From contig NZ_JAPSJL010000005.1 in assembly GCF_031178195.1 (NCBI RefSeq), forward strand, positions 113,877-177,876: 64,000 nucleotides of DNA, in the 5' to 3' direction. The notes below the pieces were generated by a model. It was not told the origin of the DNA. It searched no databases and saw only the letters and a program-made list of their open reading frames with translations. The translations under genes and the position numbers were made by a program. Shown here one piece after another: positions 17,919-27,499 of this stretch. This DNA is from Zhihengliuella sp. (GTDB lineage: Bacteria > Actinomycetota > Actinomycetes > Actinomycetales > Micrococcaceae). Positions within the stretch are counted from its first letter, which is position 1; each line of letters begins with the position of its first letter.

Positions 17919-19241
17919 TCAGCCGTCCGCCGGGTCCGCGCCGGCCGGGGGCGCCTCCACGGCGAGGACGGCCGTGCGCAGCGCGCGGGCGGCCGCCTCC
18001 TCCGCGTCGGCGAGCCGGGAGATCCGCTCCGCCAGGGCAGCGAAGTAGCGCAGGCGCGCCGTCTCCCCGCTCCCGGCCGCAGCCGGGGTCAGCTCGGCGG
18101 CCAGCGCGTCCCACTCCCCCGCGAGGTCCGCGTAGGCCGGCGCGCAGACGGCGAGGGGCTCGAGGCCGGGGAGTTCCCCGGCCTCGGCGAGGAACCGGGC
18201 GTAGAGACCGCGGAAGCCGCCGCGGCCGGCGAACCGGCCGTTGGCGAAGAACTCGGCGACCATGCCGAGCCCGTCGGCGAGCCGCTCGTCGGTGCCGAAC
18301 AGAGCCGGCCAGTCGCGCTGGCCGGTGCCGGTGAGCCGCTCGGCCCACGTGCGCATCCCGGCGACGCCGAAGTTCTTGGCGAAGTGCGCGGGGATGCCCT
18401 GCAGCTCGGTCTCCCCGAGCAGGCGCCCCGTGGTCTCGGCGACGGCCTCGACCACGGCCGCGCGCAGCCGCTCGGGCCGCGGCGACAGCGACTCGGGCAC
18501 CCACGCCTGCCAGTGCTTGTCCTTCTTCCGGCGCGAGCGCGCGGCCGAGAGCTGCCCGGGCCGCAGCAGCTGCAGCTCGCCGGAGCCGTCGTCGACGAGG
18601 TACTTGCCCGACTCGTCCTCGCCGAGGACTGCGAGGTCCACCGACTCGGCATCCTCGGCACTGCCGGCGGCCTTGACCCACGGCAGCATCGACTCGGTGA
18701 CGCGGACGACGACGGCGCGTCCGGCGTCGAGCGCCTCGTCCAGGTGCTCCTGGGCGAGCTTGGCGCTGGAGGTGTGGGTCTGCCGCACGGGCACGCCGAC
18801 GCGGCCGATGAGGTTCTCGACGTACGGCTCCGGGTGCGCGCGGGTCACTACGGTGGCCGTGACGCCGGAGTCGTAGTCGAACGTGAAGACCATGAATCCG
18901 ATGCCGCCGCCGAGCCCGGCCAGCAGCGCCTCGCTCGGCGGCTGCCCGGTGGCCGGGTCGGTGACGCCGGCCTGGGTCAGGACGCGCTGCCAGAGTCCGG
19001 CGTCGTACTGGACCACGTCCCCGGGGGCGGGGTACTCGGGCAGGTCCGCCCCGTCGTCATGCCCCTGCGGGGACGACGACGCCGCGGGGCGGCCGCCGCC
19101 GCGCTCGGGCGCCCCGGCGAGGACGGCCTTGCGGGCCTGCGTGTACGTCTCCCCGGTGCGCCCCATGCGCTCGCGGGCGAGCTTCTGGAGCTGCTTGGGG
19201 GTCAGGTCGGAGGCGCCGGGACGCTTGCGGGGTGCGGGCAT
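17919..19241 (-). CDS. BtrH_N/DUF4872-like protein
   Basis: A 440-residue cytoplasmic protein. The segment SEALLAGLGGGIGFMVFTFDYDSG (shortened: GLGGGIGFMVFTF) and the following ENLIGRVGVPV...HTSSAKLAQEHLDEALDAGRAVVVRV resemble the BtrH N-terminal domain, a fold related to peptide or acyl-transferring cysteine-protease-like proteins; the second half resembles DUF4872. The first 60 residues are a basic, Lys/Arg-rich extension (MPAPRKRPGASDLTPKQLQK). I do not see a clear Cys nucleophile at the expected place. It sits 7 bases after guaB on the same strand, so it is probably co-expressed with it, but no function in purine metabolism is known to me. Confidence 0.6.
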   Translation of the reverse strand: MPAPRKRPGASDLTPKQLQKLARERMGRTGETYTQARKAVLAGAPERGGGRPAASSSPQGHDDGADLPEYPAPGDVVQYDAGLWQRVLTQAGVTDPATGQPPSEALLAGLGGGIGFMVFTFDYDSGVTATVVTRAHPEPYVENLIGRVGVPVRQTHTSSAKLAQEHLDEALDAGRAVVVRVTESMLPWVKAAGSAEDAESVDLAVLGEDESGKYLVDDGSGELQLLRPGQLSAARSRRKKDKHWQAWVPESLSPRPERLRAAVVEAVAETTGRLLGETELQGIPAHFAKNFGVAGMRTWAERLTGTGQRDWPALFGTDERLADGLGMVAEFFANGRFAGRGGFRGLYARFLAEAGELPGLEPLAVCAPAYADLAGEWDALAAELTPAAAGSGETARLRYFAALAERISRLADAEEAAARALRTAVLAVEAPPAGADPADG

Positions 19242-19248
19242 GTCCGGG

Positions 19249-20787
<1,539 letters not shown>

Positions 20788-20840
20788 TTACATCCTAGAA
20801 CGCGGACCCGGGCCCACGCATTCCGGCCGGTCGGCCCCGG

Positions 20841-22928
20841 CTACCAGCCGAGGGCCGCGGTGAGGCGCTGCTCGAACACCGGCGCGAGGGTCTGCGCGTA
20901 GGTGCGGGTGATGTGATCCTCGTCGCGGATGGTGACGACGTTGCCGATCACCGCCCGGCAGGTGCCCTCGATGCAGAACTGGTCGGTCATGTCGAAGAAG
21001 CTCAGCTCGCGCGGGAGCACGCCCGCGTCGACCTGCTGCTGGAGCTCGTCCAGCGGGTTCCGCTCGGCCAGCACGAACTCCTGGGGCAGCCCGCACTCCT
21101 CGGCGCCGCGCATGTCCACGCACTCCGGGACCGCGTAGCGGTAGCGCGGGGTGTCGCGCAGGCCGGCGACCTGGATGCCCGCCTCCGCGAACGGCAGCAC
21201 CGACTCGACGTACCCGTCGGCGACCTTCTCCTGCTCGGCCGGGGTGCGGCCGGCGTCGTCGGGGTACTTGGCGGTGTGGGAGGCGACGGTGAGGACGGCG
21301 TCCGGGTGGTGCTGCAGGACGTACTCGGTGGCGGCCTCGATGAAGTCGTTGCAGCGCTCGGTGCGGTCCGGACCGGTGGTGCCGAACCGGCACGAGGGCT
21401 CGTGGATCATGATCCACGCCCAGTCGTTCCCGACGGCGGCCGGGTGCAGGGCGGTGCTCCAGTGCTGGGCGTGGGAGTCGCCGAGGACGATGACGAACTT
21501 CTCGGCGGTGGCCGGGTCCCCGAACTGCTTGCAGAACTCGATTCGCTCGTCGGCCGGCGCGTAGGCGTTCAGGCACGCGCCGCCGACGTTGGCCCACTCC
21601 TCGTCCAGCGAGGTGGACAGCGGCAGGACGGCGGCCTCGGCGCTGGGCTCCCCGGCGAATCCCGGCTGCAGCACGGCCGCGCCGGGGTTGTCGGCGGCGC
21701 TCTGGCTGGACGCGGCGTCCTCGAAGGCCTCGACCCGGTTCTGCCAGCTGTTCAGCGGCAGGAGGACCAGGCCGATGAGCGCGGCCAGGACCACGGAGAG
21801 CCGGCGGCGGCGCTGGGTGGGCCAGTGCCACTGGTGGAAAGGGGTCTCGACCATCTTGGTGGTCGCCCACGCCAGGGCCAGGGACAGGCCGATGACCGCG
21901 GTGCCTCCGAGCCAGGTGGCGCGGTCGAGCCCGTTCGTGACGAGGTAGATCACGAGGATCGGCCAGTGCCAGAGGTAGAGCGCGTAGGAGATGTCGCCGA
22001 GGCGGATGAGGGGCCGCGCGGAGAGCAGCCGGTCCGCGCCGAGACGGTGACCGGTGGCCCCCGCGCCGACGATCAGCCCAGCGGCCACGGTGGGCCACAG
22101 GCCCACGTAGCCGGGGAAGGACGCCTCGACCTGCAGGAGGACGCCGCAGGAGAGCATGGCCAGCAGGCCGGTCCAGCCCAGGGCGACGCGCAGCAGCACC
22201 GGCAGTCGCTCCATCCAGGGCAGGGCGACGACGAGCAGGGACCCGAGGGCGAATTCCCAGAGCCGGGCGCCGGTGTCGAAGTAGGCCCAGGTCTGGCGGG
22301 TCGCCGTGATGTAGACCGAGTAGGCCAGCGAGAGGACGAGGATCGACCCGAACGCGCCGGCCAGGACGGGCCGGAACCCGAGGTCCGGGCGGCGGCGGCG
22401 CAGGCGCCGCCACGCCAGTGCGGCGCCGGCGATGACGAGGGGCCAGAGGAGGAAGACCTGGCCCTGGATGCTCAGGGACCAGAAGTGCTGCAGCGGGCTG
22501 GCCGTGGCGTGGTCGGCGGCGTAGTAGTCGACCGAGCCGAGCGCGAGATTCCAGTTCTGGACATAGAAGAGGCTGGAGACCGTCTGGCTGGCGACGTCCT
22601 CCCAGCGGGTGCGCGGCAGCAGCGAGACGGTCGCCGCGAGGACGGCGAGCAGGACCACGATCGCCGCCGGCAGGAGCCCGCGCAGCCGGTTGAGCCAGTA
22701 GCGCACCAGCTCCAGCGGGCGCCCCGACTCCACCCTGTAGGTGAAGGAGACGGTCAGCAGGAACGCGGAGAGCAGGAGGAAGACGTCGACGCCGCCCGAG
22801 ACCTTGCCGAGCCAGACGTGGTACAGCACCACCATGAGGACGGCGAAGGCCCGGAGCCCCTGGACTTCCGGGCGGTACGCCGGCTTCGCGACGGCCGCGG
22901 ACTGCGGCAGAGGGGTGCTGACGGCCAT
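20841..22928 (-). CDS. Acyltransferase 3 / SGNH O-acetyltransferase (OafA type)
   Basis: A 695-residue membrane enzyme that transfers acyl groups, usually acetyl, to cell-surface carbohydrates. The N-terminal acyltransferase-3 domain has about ten membrane helices and begins with YRPEVQGLRAFAVLMVVLYHVW, including the conserved His in LYHVW and SGGVDVFLLLSAFLLT (shortened). After about residue 400 comes an extracytoplasmic SGNH hydrolase-like domain with FVIVLGDSHAQHW (catalytic Ser) and the C-terminal Asp-x-x-His (DEDHIT). The same two-domain architecture is used in peptidoglycan and lipopolysaccharide O-acetylation. The acceptor is not evident. The gene appears monocistronic. Confidence 0.9.
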   Translation of the reverse strand: MAVSTPLPQSAAVAKPAYRPEVQGLRAFAVLMVVLYHVWLGKVSGGVDVFLLLSAFLLTVSFTYRVESGRPLELVRYWLNRLRGLLPAAIVVLLAVLAATVSLLPRTRWEDVASQTVSSLFYVQNWNLALGSVDYYAADHATASPLQHFWSLSIQGQVFLLWPLVIAGAALAWRRLRRRRPDLGFRPVLAGAFGSILVLSLAYSVYITATRQTWAYFDTGARLWEFALGSLLVVALPWMERLPVLLRVALGWTGLLAMLSCGVLLQVEASFPGYVGLWPTVAAGLIVGAGATGHRLGADRLLSARPLIRLGDISYALYLWHWPILVIYLVTNGLDRATWLGGTAVIGLSLALAWATTKMVETPFHQWHWPTQRRRRLSVVLAALIGLVLLPLNSWQNRVEAFEDAASSQSAADNPGAAVLQPGFAGEPSAEAAVLPLSTSLDEEWANVGGACLNAYAPADERIEFCKQFGDPATAEKFVIVLGDSHAQHWSTALHPAAVGNDWAWIMIHEPSCRFGTTGPDRTERCNDFIEAATEYVLQHHPDAVLTVASHTAKYPDDAGRTPAEQEKVADGYVESVLPFAEAGIQVAGLRDTPRYRYAVPECVDMRGAEECGLPQEFVLAERNPLDELQQQVDAGVLPRELSFFDMTDQFCIEGTCRAVIGNVVTIRDEDHITRTYAQTLAPVFEQRLTAALGW

Positions 22929-23130
22929 CGAGGTGGTCTTCCTGCAGGGAACGGTTTCCGGGCGGCGGCGGCTGGAAGACGCGCGGCCCGACCTCCGATT
23001 TTACCAGTGCGGCTCCGGCCGGCCCCGGAGAGGCCCGTCCTCCCGGCGCCTACCGGCCGGCGTCCCAGGGCTGACTGGGAGCTTCTCGGGGCCGCTCGCC
23101 GCCGCACTCGTCCTCCACCGGGCCCACGCG

Positions 23131-23174
23131 ACGACGCCGGTGCGTCGCCCGCGCGGGCGACGCACCGGCGTCGT
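23131..23174 (-). terminator. Palindromic repeat copy 1: perfect 20-base-arm hairpin downstream of the sugar permease gene
   Basis: The 302-base intergenic region 22929-23230 holds no gene. Its main feature is this hairpin: two perfectly complementary 20-base arms around a GCGC loop, 57 bases beyond the permease stop at 23231. A nearly identical 44-base element lies downstream of groEL at 44665-44708. No T tract follows. The placement suggests a transcription terminator that is also a dispersed repeat. A TAAAAT box (22998-23005 region, minus strand) could be the -10 of the acyltransferase gene. Confidence 0.75.
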
Positions 23175-23230
23175 CGTGCACCGCCCCGGCCCACCGCGTC
23201 TTCCCCGGCGTGGCGCGGCGGTGCGGGCGG

Positions 23231-24412
23231 CTACCGGGCGGACCCGGCGCGGCGCTTGTTGTAGATGTCGAACGCCACGGCCAGCAGCAGCACGAGGCCC
23301 TTGACGATCTGCTGGGTGGACTGGTCGACGCCCATGAGCTGCATGCCGTTGGACATGACCGCCATGACGAGGCCGCCGACGATCGCGCCGGTGACCCGCC
23401 CGACGCCGCCGGTGGTGGACGCGCCGCCGATGAAGCAGGCGGCGATCGCGTCGAGCTCGAACATGTTGCCCGCGCCCGGCTGCGCGCCGTTGGAGCGGGA
23501 GGAGAAGACCGCGCCGGCGATGCCGGCGAGCAGGCCCATGTTGATGAAGATCCAGAAGTTGACCTTCTTGACGTTCACGCCGGAGAGGCGGGCCGCGGCG
23601 AGGTTGCCGCCGATGGCGTAGATGTGCCGGCCGAACACGGTGCGCGTGGTGACCACGTGGTACGTGATGATCAGGACGGCGAGGATGATCAGGACGATCG
23701 GCATGCCGCGGCTGTGCGCCAGCTGCCAGAAGAACCACAGAACGACGGCGGCGACCAGGACCAGCTTGGTGGCGAAGAGGCCGAGGGACTCGACCTGCTG
23801 CTCGTAGCGGACGCGCGCCCGGCGTGAGCGCCACTGCGACCAGGCGAAACCGCAGATCGCGAAGACGCCGATGATCAGCGTGAAGAGGTCGTAGCCGTAG
23901 CCGCCGAGCAGCCCGTTGAGGAACCCGCCGGCGACGCGCTGGTACTCCGCCGGGAACGGCGACAGGGAGATGTTGCCCAGGGTCAGGTAGGTCAGGCCGC
24001 GGAAGAGCAGCATGCCCGCGAGGGTCACGATGAAGGCCGGGATGCCCACGTAGGCGACCCAGAAGCCCTGCCACGCCCCGCAGAGGATGCCCATGCCGAG
24101 GGCGGCGAGGATGCCGACCCACCAGGGCAGGTCCTGCTGGATGACCAGGACCGCGGACACGGCGCCCGTGAAGGCGACGAGCGAGCCGACGGAGAGGTCG
24201 ATGTGCCCGGCGACGATCACCATGATCATGCCCAGGGCGAGGATCAGGACGTAGGAGTACTGCAGGACGATGTTGGTGATGTTGATCGGGCTGAGCAGCA
24301 GCCCGTCGGTGAGCACCGTGAACAGTACGATGATTAGGGCGAACGCGATGTAGATGCCGCTGGTGCGGAGATTCTTGGTGAAGAGGTCCTTGAGGTCGCT
24401 GGCGACGGTCAC
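23231..24412 (-). CDS. Sugar ABC transporter permease (GguB/MmsB/XylH type)
   Basis: Inner-membrane channel of a ChvE-GguAB-like monosaccharide importer. The 393-residue protein has about ten hydrophobic segments and the family signature [23 protein letters not shown] (shortened: [11 protein letters not shown]), plus [18 protein letters not shown] near the C-terminus. A central charged insertion ([15 protein letters not shown]) is typical of the GguB/XylH branch, which is longer than RbsC. The GTG start at 24412 overlaps the ATPase stop as GTGA, so translation is coupled. In this locus the likely substrate is L-arabinose, possibly also xylose or galactose; this is inferred from the neighbourhood and the LacI operator. 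Confidence 0.93.
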   Translation of the reverse strand: MTVASDLKDLFTKNLRTSGIYIAFALIIVLFTVLTDGLLLSPINITNIVLQYSYVLILALGMIMVIVAGHIDLSVGSLVAFTGAVSAVLVIQQDLPWWVGILAALGMGILCGAWQGFWVAYVGIPAFIVTLAGMLLFRGLTYLTLGNISLSPFPAEYQRVAGGFLNGLLGGYGYDLFTLIIGVFAICGFAWSQWRSRRARVRYEQQVESLGLFATKLVLVAAVVLWFFWQLAHSRGMPIVLIILAVLIITYHVVTTRTVFGRHIYAIGGNLAAARLSGVNVKKVNFWIFINMGLLAGIAGAVFSSRSNGAQPGAGNMFELDAIAACFIGGASTTGGVGRVTGAIVGGLVMAVMSNGMQLMGVDQSTQQIVKGLVLLLAVAFDIYNKRRAGSAR

Positions 24413-25947
24413 CGGACTGCCTCCTTCTCGATGGTCATGAGCTCCATGAGGCGCTCCTGGTTGGCCTCGGCGCGCGGGAGCTGGCCGGTGAGCCGGCCGT
24501 AGGCGAGGGTGTAGATGCGGTCGCAGATGCCCAGCAGCTCGGGCAGCTCGGAGGAGATGACGAGCACCGCCTTCCCGGCCTCGGCCAGGCGGTTGATGAT
24601 CGTGTAGATCTCGTACTTCGCCCCGACGTCGATGCCGCGGGTCGGCTCGTCGAGGATGAGGAGCTCCGGGGCGGTGTGCAGCCACTTCCCGAGCACCACC
24701 TTCTGCTGGTTGCCGCCGGAGAGGTTCCCCGTGACGGACATGACCGTGGGGGCCTTGATGTTCATGGACCTGCGGTAGTCCTCGGCGATGCGGATCTCCT
24801 CGTTGCCGTTGACGAAGCCGCCGCGGGAGATCTTGTCCAGGCCGGCCGCGCTCGTGTTCACGCGGATGTCCTCGATGAGGTTGAGCCCGTAGTGCTTCCG
24901 GTCCTCGGAGACGTAGGCGATGCCGGCCTTGATGGCCTTGTCCACCGTGGAGGTGTCCACGGCCTTGCCGTCCATCCGGACCTCGCCGGTGATGCCGCGT
25001 CCGTACGAGTGCCCGAACACGCTCATCGCGAGCTCGGTGCGCCCGGCGCCCATGAGCCCGGCGATGCCGACGATCTCCCCGGCCCGGACGTCCAGGTCGG
25101 CGTGGTCGACGACGACCCGGCCGGCCTGGGTGGGGTGGTGGACCGTCCAATCGCGGATCTCGAAGACGACGTCGCCGATCTCCGGTGTCCGCTCCGGGTA
25201 GCGGTGGGACAAGTCGCGGCCGACCATCCCGCGGATGATGCGGTCCTGCGTGGAGCCCGGCTCGGACATGTCGATCGTCTCGACCGTCTGGCCGTCGCGG
25301 ATGATCGTCGTCCGGTCGGCGATGTCCTCGATCTCGCCCAGTTTGTGGGAGATGATGATGCAGGTCATCCCCTCCTTGCGCAGCTCGCGCAGCAGGTTGA
25401 GCAGGTGCTCCGAGTCGGCGTCGTTCAGGGCGGCGGTCGGCTCGTCGAGGATGAGCAGCCGCACGTCCTTGCTCAGGGCCTTGGCGATCTCCACCAGCTG
25501 CTGCTTGCCGACGCCGAGGCTGCCGACGGGCTCGACCGGGTTCTCGTCCAGGCCGACCCGCTTCAGCAGCCCGGCGGCGTCCTGGTTGGTGCGGTTCCAC
25601 TCGATGAAGCCGGCGGCCTGGCGTTCGTTGCCGAGGAAGAGGTTCTCGGCGATCGACAGGTACGGGACCAGCGCGAGCTCCTGGTGGATGATGACGATGC
25701 CCTGTCGCTCGGAGTCCTTGATCGAGGAGAATTTCATCTCCTCGCCCTCGAAGAGGATCCGGCCCTCGTAGCTGCCGTGCGGGTAGACGCCGGAGAGGAC
25801 CTTCATCAAGGTCGACTTGCCGGCCCCGTTCTCGCCGCAGATCGCGTGGATCTCGCCGCGCTCGACGGAGAGGTTGACGTCCTGGAGCGCTTTGACGCCC
25901 GGGAAGGTCTTGGCGATGTCCTGCATCTGCAGGATGGTGCTGTTCAT
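24409..25947 (-). CDS. Sugar ABC transporter ATP-binding protein (GguA/MmsA/XylG type)
   Basis: Double-cassette ATPase of 512 residues that powers the ChvE-GguB-like importer. First cassette: Walker [10 protein letters not shown], signature region [13 protein letters not shown], Walker [12 protein letters not shown]. Second cassette: degenerate Walker A ([10 protein letters not shown]), signature [15 protein letters not shown], Walker [17 protein letters not shown]. The asymmetric second Walker A, lacking Lys, is normal for this family (CUT2). The gene is 110 bases downstream of the binding-protein gene with a hairpin between them, and overlaps the permease gene by four bases. Confidence 0.95.
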   Translation of the reverse strand: MNSTILQMQDIAKTFPGVKALQDVNLSVERGEIHAICGENGAGKSTLMKVLSGVYPHGSYEGRILFEGEEMKFSSIKDSERQGIVIIHQELALVPYLSIAENLFLGNERQAAGFIEWNRTNQDAAGLLKRVGLDENPVEPVGSLGVGKQQLVEIAKALSKDVRLLILDEPTAALNDADSEHLLNLLRELRKEGMTCIIISHKLGEIEDIADRTTIIRDGQTVETIDMSEPGSTQDRIIRGMVGRDLSHRYPERTPEIGDVVFEIRDWTVHHPTQAGRVVVDHADLDVRAGEIVGIAGLMGAGRTELAMSVFGHSYGRGITGEVRMDGKAVDTSTVDKAIKAGIAYVSEDRKHYGLNLIEDIRVNTSAAGLDKISRGGFVNGNEEIRIAEDYRRSMNIKAPTVMSVTGNLSGGNQQKVVLGKWLHTAPELLILDEPTRGIDVGAKYEIYTIINRLAEAGKAVLVISSELPELLGICDRIYTLAYGRLTGQLPRAEANQERLMELMTIEKEAVR

Positions 25948-25972
25948 GGTGGACCTGTCCTTCGATCATGGA

Positions 25973-26002
25973 GCGGGGGCCGAACCGGAGTTCGGCCCCC
26001 GC
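25973..26002 (-). terminator. Intercistronic hairpin between binding-protein and ATPase genes
   Basis: A perfect 13-base stem (GCGGGGGCCGAAC with its complement) and a 4-base loop lies between the binding-protein stop (26058) and the ATPase start (25947). Such hairpins commonly allow partial read-through or protect the upstream mRNA so that the binding protein is made in excess. Confidence 0.75.
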
Positions 26003-26057
26003 GTTCATCGGTGACTGGCGGGGCCGGGCGCGGGCGCCGGCCGGGAGGCGGCGGCGG

Positions 26058-27224
26058 TCAGCCCGCCTGCCCCGCCTCGACCTCCTCGGCGGTCCAGTAG
26101 TCGGAGTCGATCAGCAGCGACTGGATGTTGTCCTTGACCACGATGTCCGACTCGAGCAGGTAGGACGGGACGACCTTGACGCCGTTGTCGTAGGACTCGG
26201 TGTCGTTCGCCTCAGGCTCCTCGCCCTCCGCGTAGGAGGTCGCGGCCGCGACCGCCTGCTCCGCGAGCTTGCGGGTGTCCTTGAAGATCGTGGCGTACTG
26301 GACGCCGTCATTGATGAGCTTCACGGAGGCGATCTCGGCGTCCTGGCCGGTGACCACCGGCAGGCCGTCCTCGATGGTGGCGCCGTAGCCGGCGTTCTTC
26401 AGGGCCGTGATGATGCCGCGGGAGATACCGTCGTAGGGCGAGAGGACGCCGTCGAGCTGTCCGCTGCCGCCGCCGTAGTGCGCGGTGAGCAGGTCCTCCA
26501 TGCGCTTCTGCGCCGTCTCCTGCGACCAGCGCAGCGTCGCGGCCTGCTCGATCGTGGTCTGACCGGACTCGACCACGAGCGTGCCGGCGTCGATGTGCGG
26601 CTGCAGGGTCTCCATGGCGCCCTTCCAGAAGAAGTGCGCGTTGTTGTCGTCCAGCGATCCGGCGAAGAGCTCGATGTTGAACGGGCCGGCCTCGCCCGTC
26701 TCGTTGCCCTCGCCGTCGAGGACGCCGAGGCCCTGGAGCAGCGACGTGGCCTGCTGGACCCCCACGTTGTAGTTGTCGAACGTGACGTAGTGGTCCACGT
26801 TCTCCGTGTCGTTGATCAGGCGGTCGTAGGCGATGATCGGGATCTCCTGGTCGGCGGCGGCCTTGAGCTGGTTGCCCAGGGCGGTCCCGTCGATCGAGGC
26901 GACGACGAGGATGTCGGCCCCCTTGGTGATCATCTGGTCGATCTGCTGCTGCTGGGTGGGGATGTCGTCGTTGGCGAACTGCAGGTCCACCTCGAAGCCG
27001 GCCTCCTCCAGGCCGCTCTTGACGGCCTCGCCGTCGGCGATCCAGCGCTCCGACGTCTGCGTCGGCATGGCCACGCCGATGGTCATGTCCTCCGGCGCCT
27101 GCTCCTCGCCGCCGCCGGCACCCGCGCCGCCGGCACCGGAGCCTCCGCACGCCGCGAGGGCGCCCACGAGGGACAACCCCGCGAGCGAGACGGCCGCGCG
27201 CGTGGTCCAGATGTTCTTAGCCAT
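26058..27224 (-). CDS. chvE: Sugar-binding lipoprotein of ABC importer (ChvE-like)
   Basis: Extracellular, lipid-anchored binding protein of the CUT2 class that delivers monosaccharide to the GguAB-like membrane complex. The signal peptide ends in a lipobox (LVGALAACGG, Cys about 23), followed by a Gly/Ala linker. The mature part has the periplasmic-binding-protein type I fold: MTIGVAMPTQTSERWIADG, KGADILVVASIDGTAL, IIAYDRLI, YVTFDNYNVGV and GVLSPYDGISRGIITAL, close to ChvE (multiple sugar-binding periplasmic protein; glucose, galactose, arabinose, xylose). ATG at 27224 has GAAGGAGAAGC upstream. A LacI-type operator lies about 140 bases upstream. Confidence 0.93.
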   Translation of the reverse strand: MAKNIWTTRAAVSLAGLSLVGALAACGGSGAGGAGAGGGEEQAPEDMTIGVAMPTQTSERWIADGEAVKSGLEEAGFEVDLQFANDDIPTQQQQIDQMITKGADILVVASIDGTALGNQLKAAADQEIPIIAYDRLINDTENVDHYVTFDNYNVGVQQATSLLQGLGVLDGEGNETGEAGPFNIELFAGSLDDNNAHFFWKGAMETLQPHIDAGTLVVESGQTTIEQAATLRWSQETAQKRMEDLLTAHYGGGSGQLDGVLSPYDGISRGIITALKNAGYGATIEDGLPVVTGQDAEIASVKLINDGVQYATIFKDTRKLAEQAVAAATSYAEGEEPEANDTESYDNGVKVVPSYLLESDIVVKDNIQSLLIDSDYWTAEEVEAGQAG

Positions 27225-27362
27225 TGCTTCTCCTTCGTCAGCCGCCGGGGCGGCTGGGTAACGAGCTGAGTGACGGGATGACTCGGCGCCCTCGTGACGC
27301 AGGACCGGTGACGGGCCTGCGCGGCCCGGGGGCCAGAGCGCGAGAGTGCGCCAACTCACACC

Positions 27363-27377
27363 ATGTTAGCGATCACA
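27363..27377 (-). promoter_or_regulatory. Imperfect LacI-type operator overlapping a -10 box, upstream of the ChvE-like gene
   Basis: TGTTAGCGATCACA (27364-27377) matches the palindrome TGTTAGCGCTAACA found before the other two arabinose units, with two mismatches. On the minus strand the left half overlaps a TAACAT -10 box (27363-27368), exactly as in the other two sites. The rest of 27225-27499 has only the GC palindrome listed separately. Confidence 0.65.
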
Positions 27378-27420
27378 TTAAGGCGTGGCGAACCGATCCG
27401 AGTCACGATTCGGCAACGCC

Positions 27421-27470
27421 CCGGGGCCGGGGGCCCCCCCCCGGCGGGGGGGGCCCCCCCCGGCCCCGGC
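27421..27470 (-). terminator. G/C homopolymer palindrome downstream of the GH43 gene
   Basis: Almost pure G and C: CCGGGGCC, a G run, a C run, GGC, a G run, a C run and GGCCCCGG, forming a long hairpin about 30 bases beyond the GH43 stop at 27500. It is a plausible terminator, but the run lengths in the two arms differ and may be affected by sequencing slippage. Confidence 0.55.
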
Positions 27471-27499
27471 CACTCGGCGCGTCGGCGTCCGCTACGGCG

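Noticed and set aside
23231..26008. A single 925-residue protein including ATPase and permease regions
   Set aside because: The first part is a frame-shifted shadow of the ATPase gene; the permease has its own GTG start at 24412 overlapping the ATPase stop.
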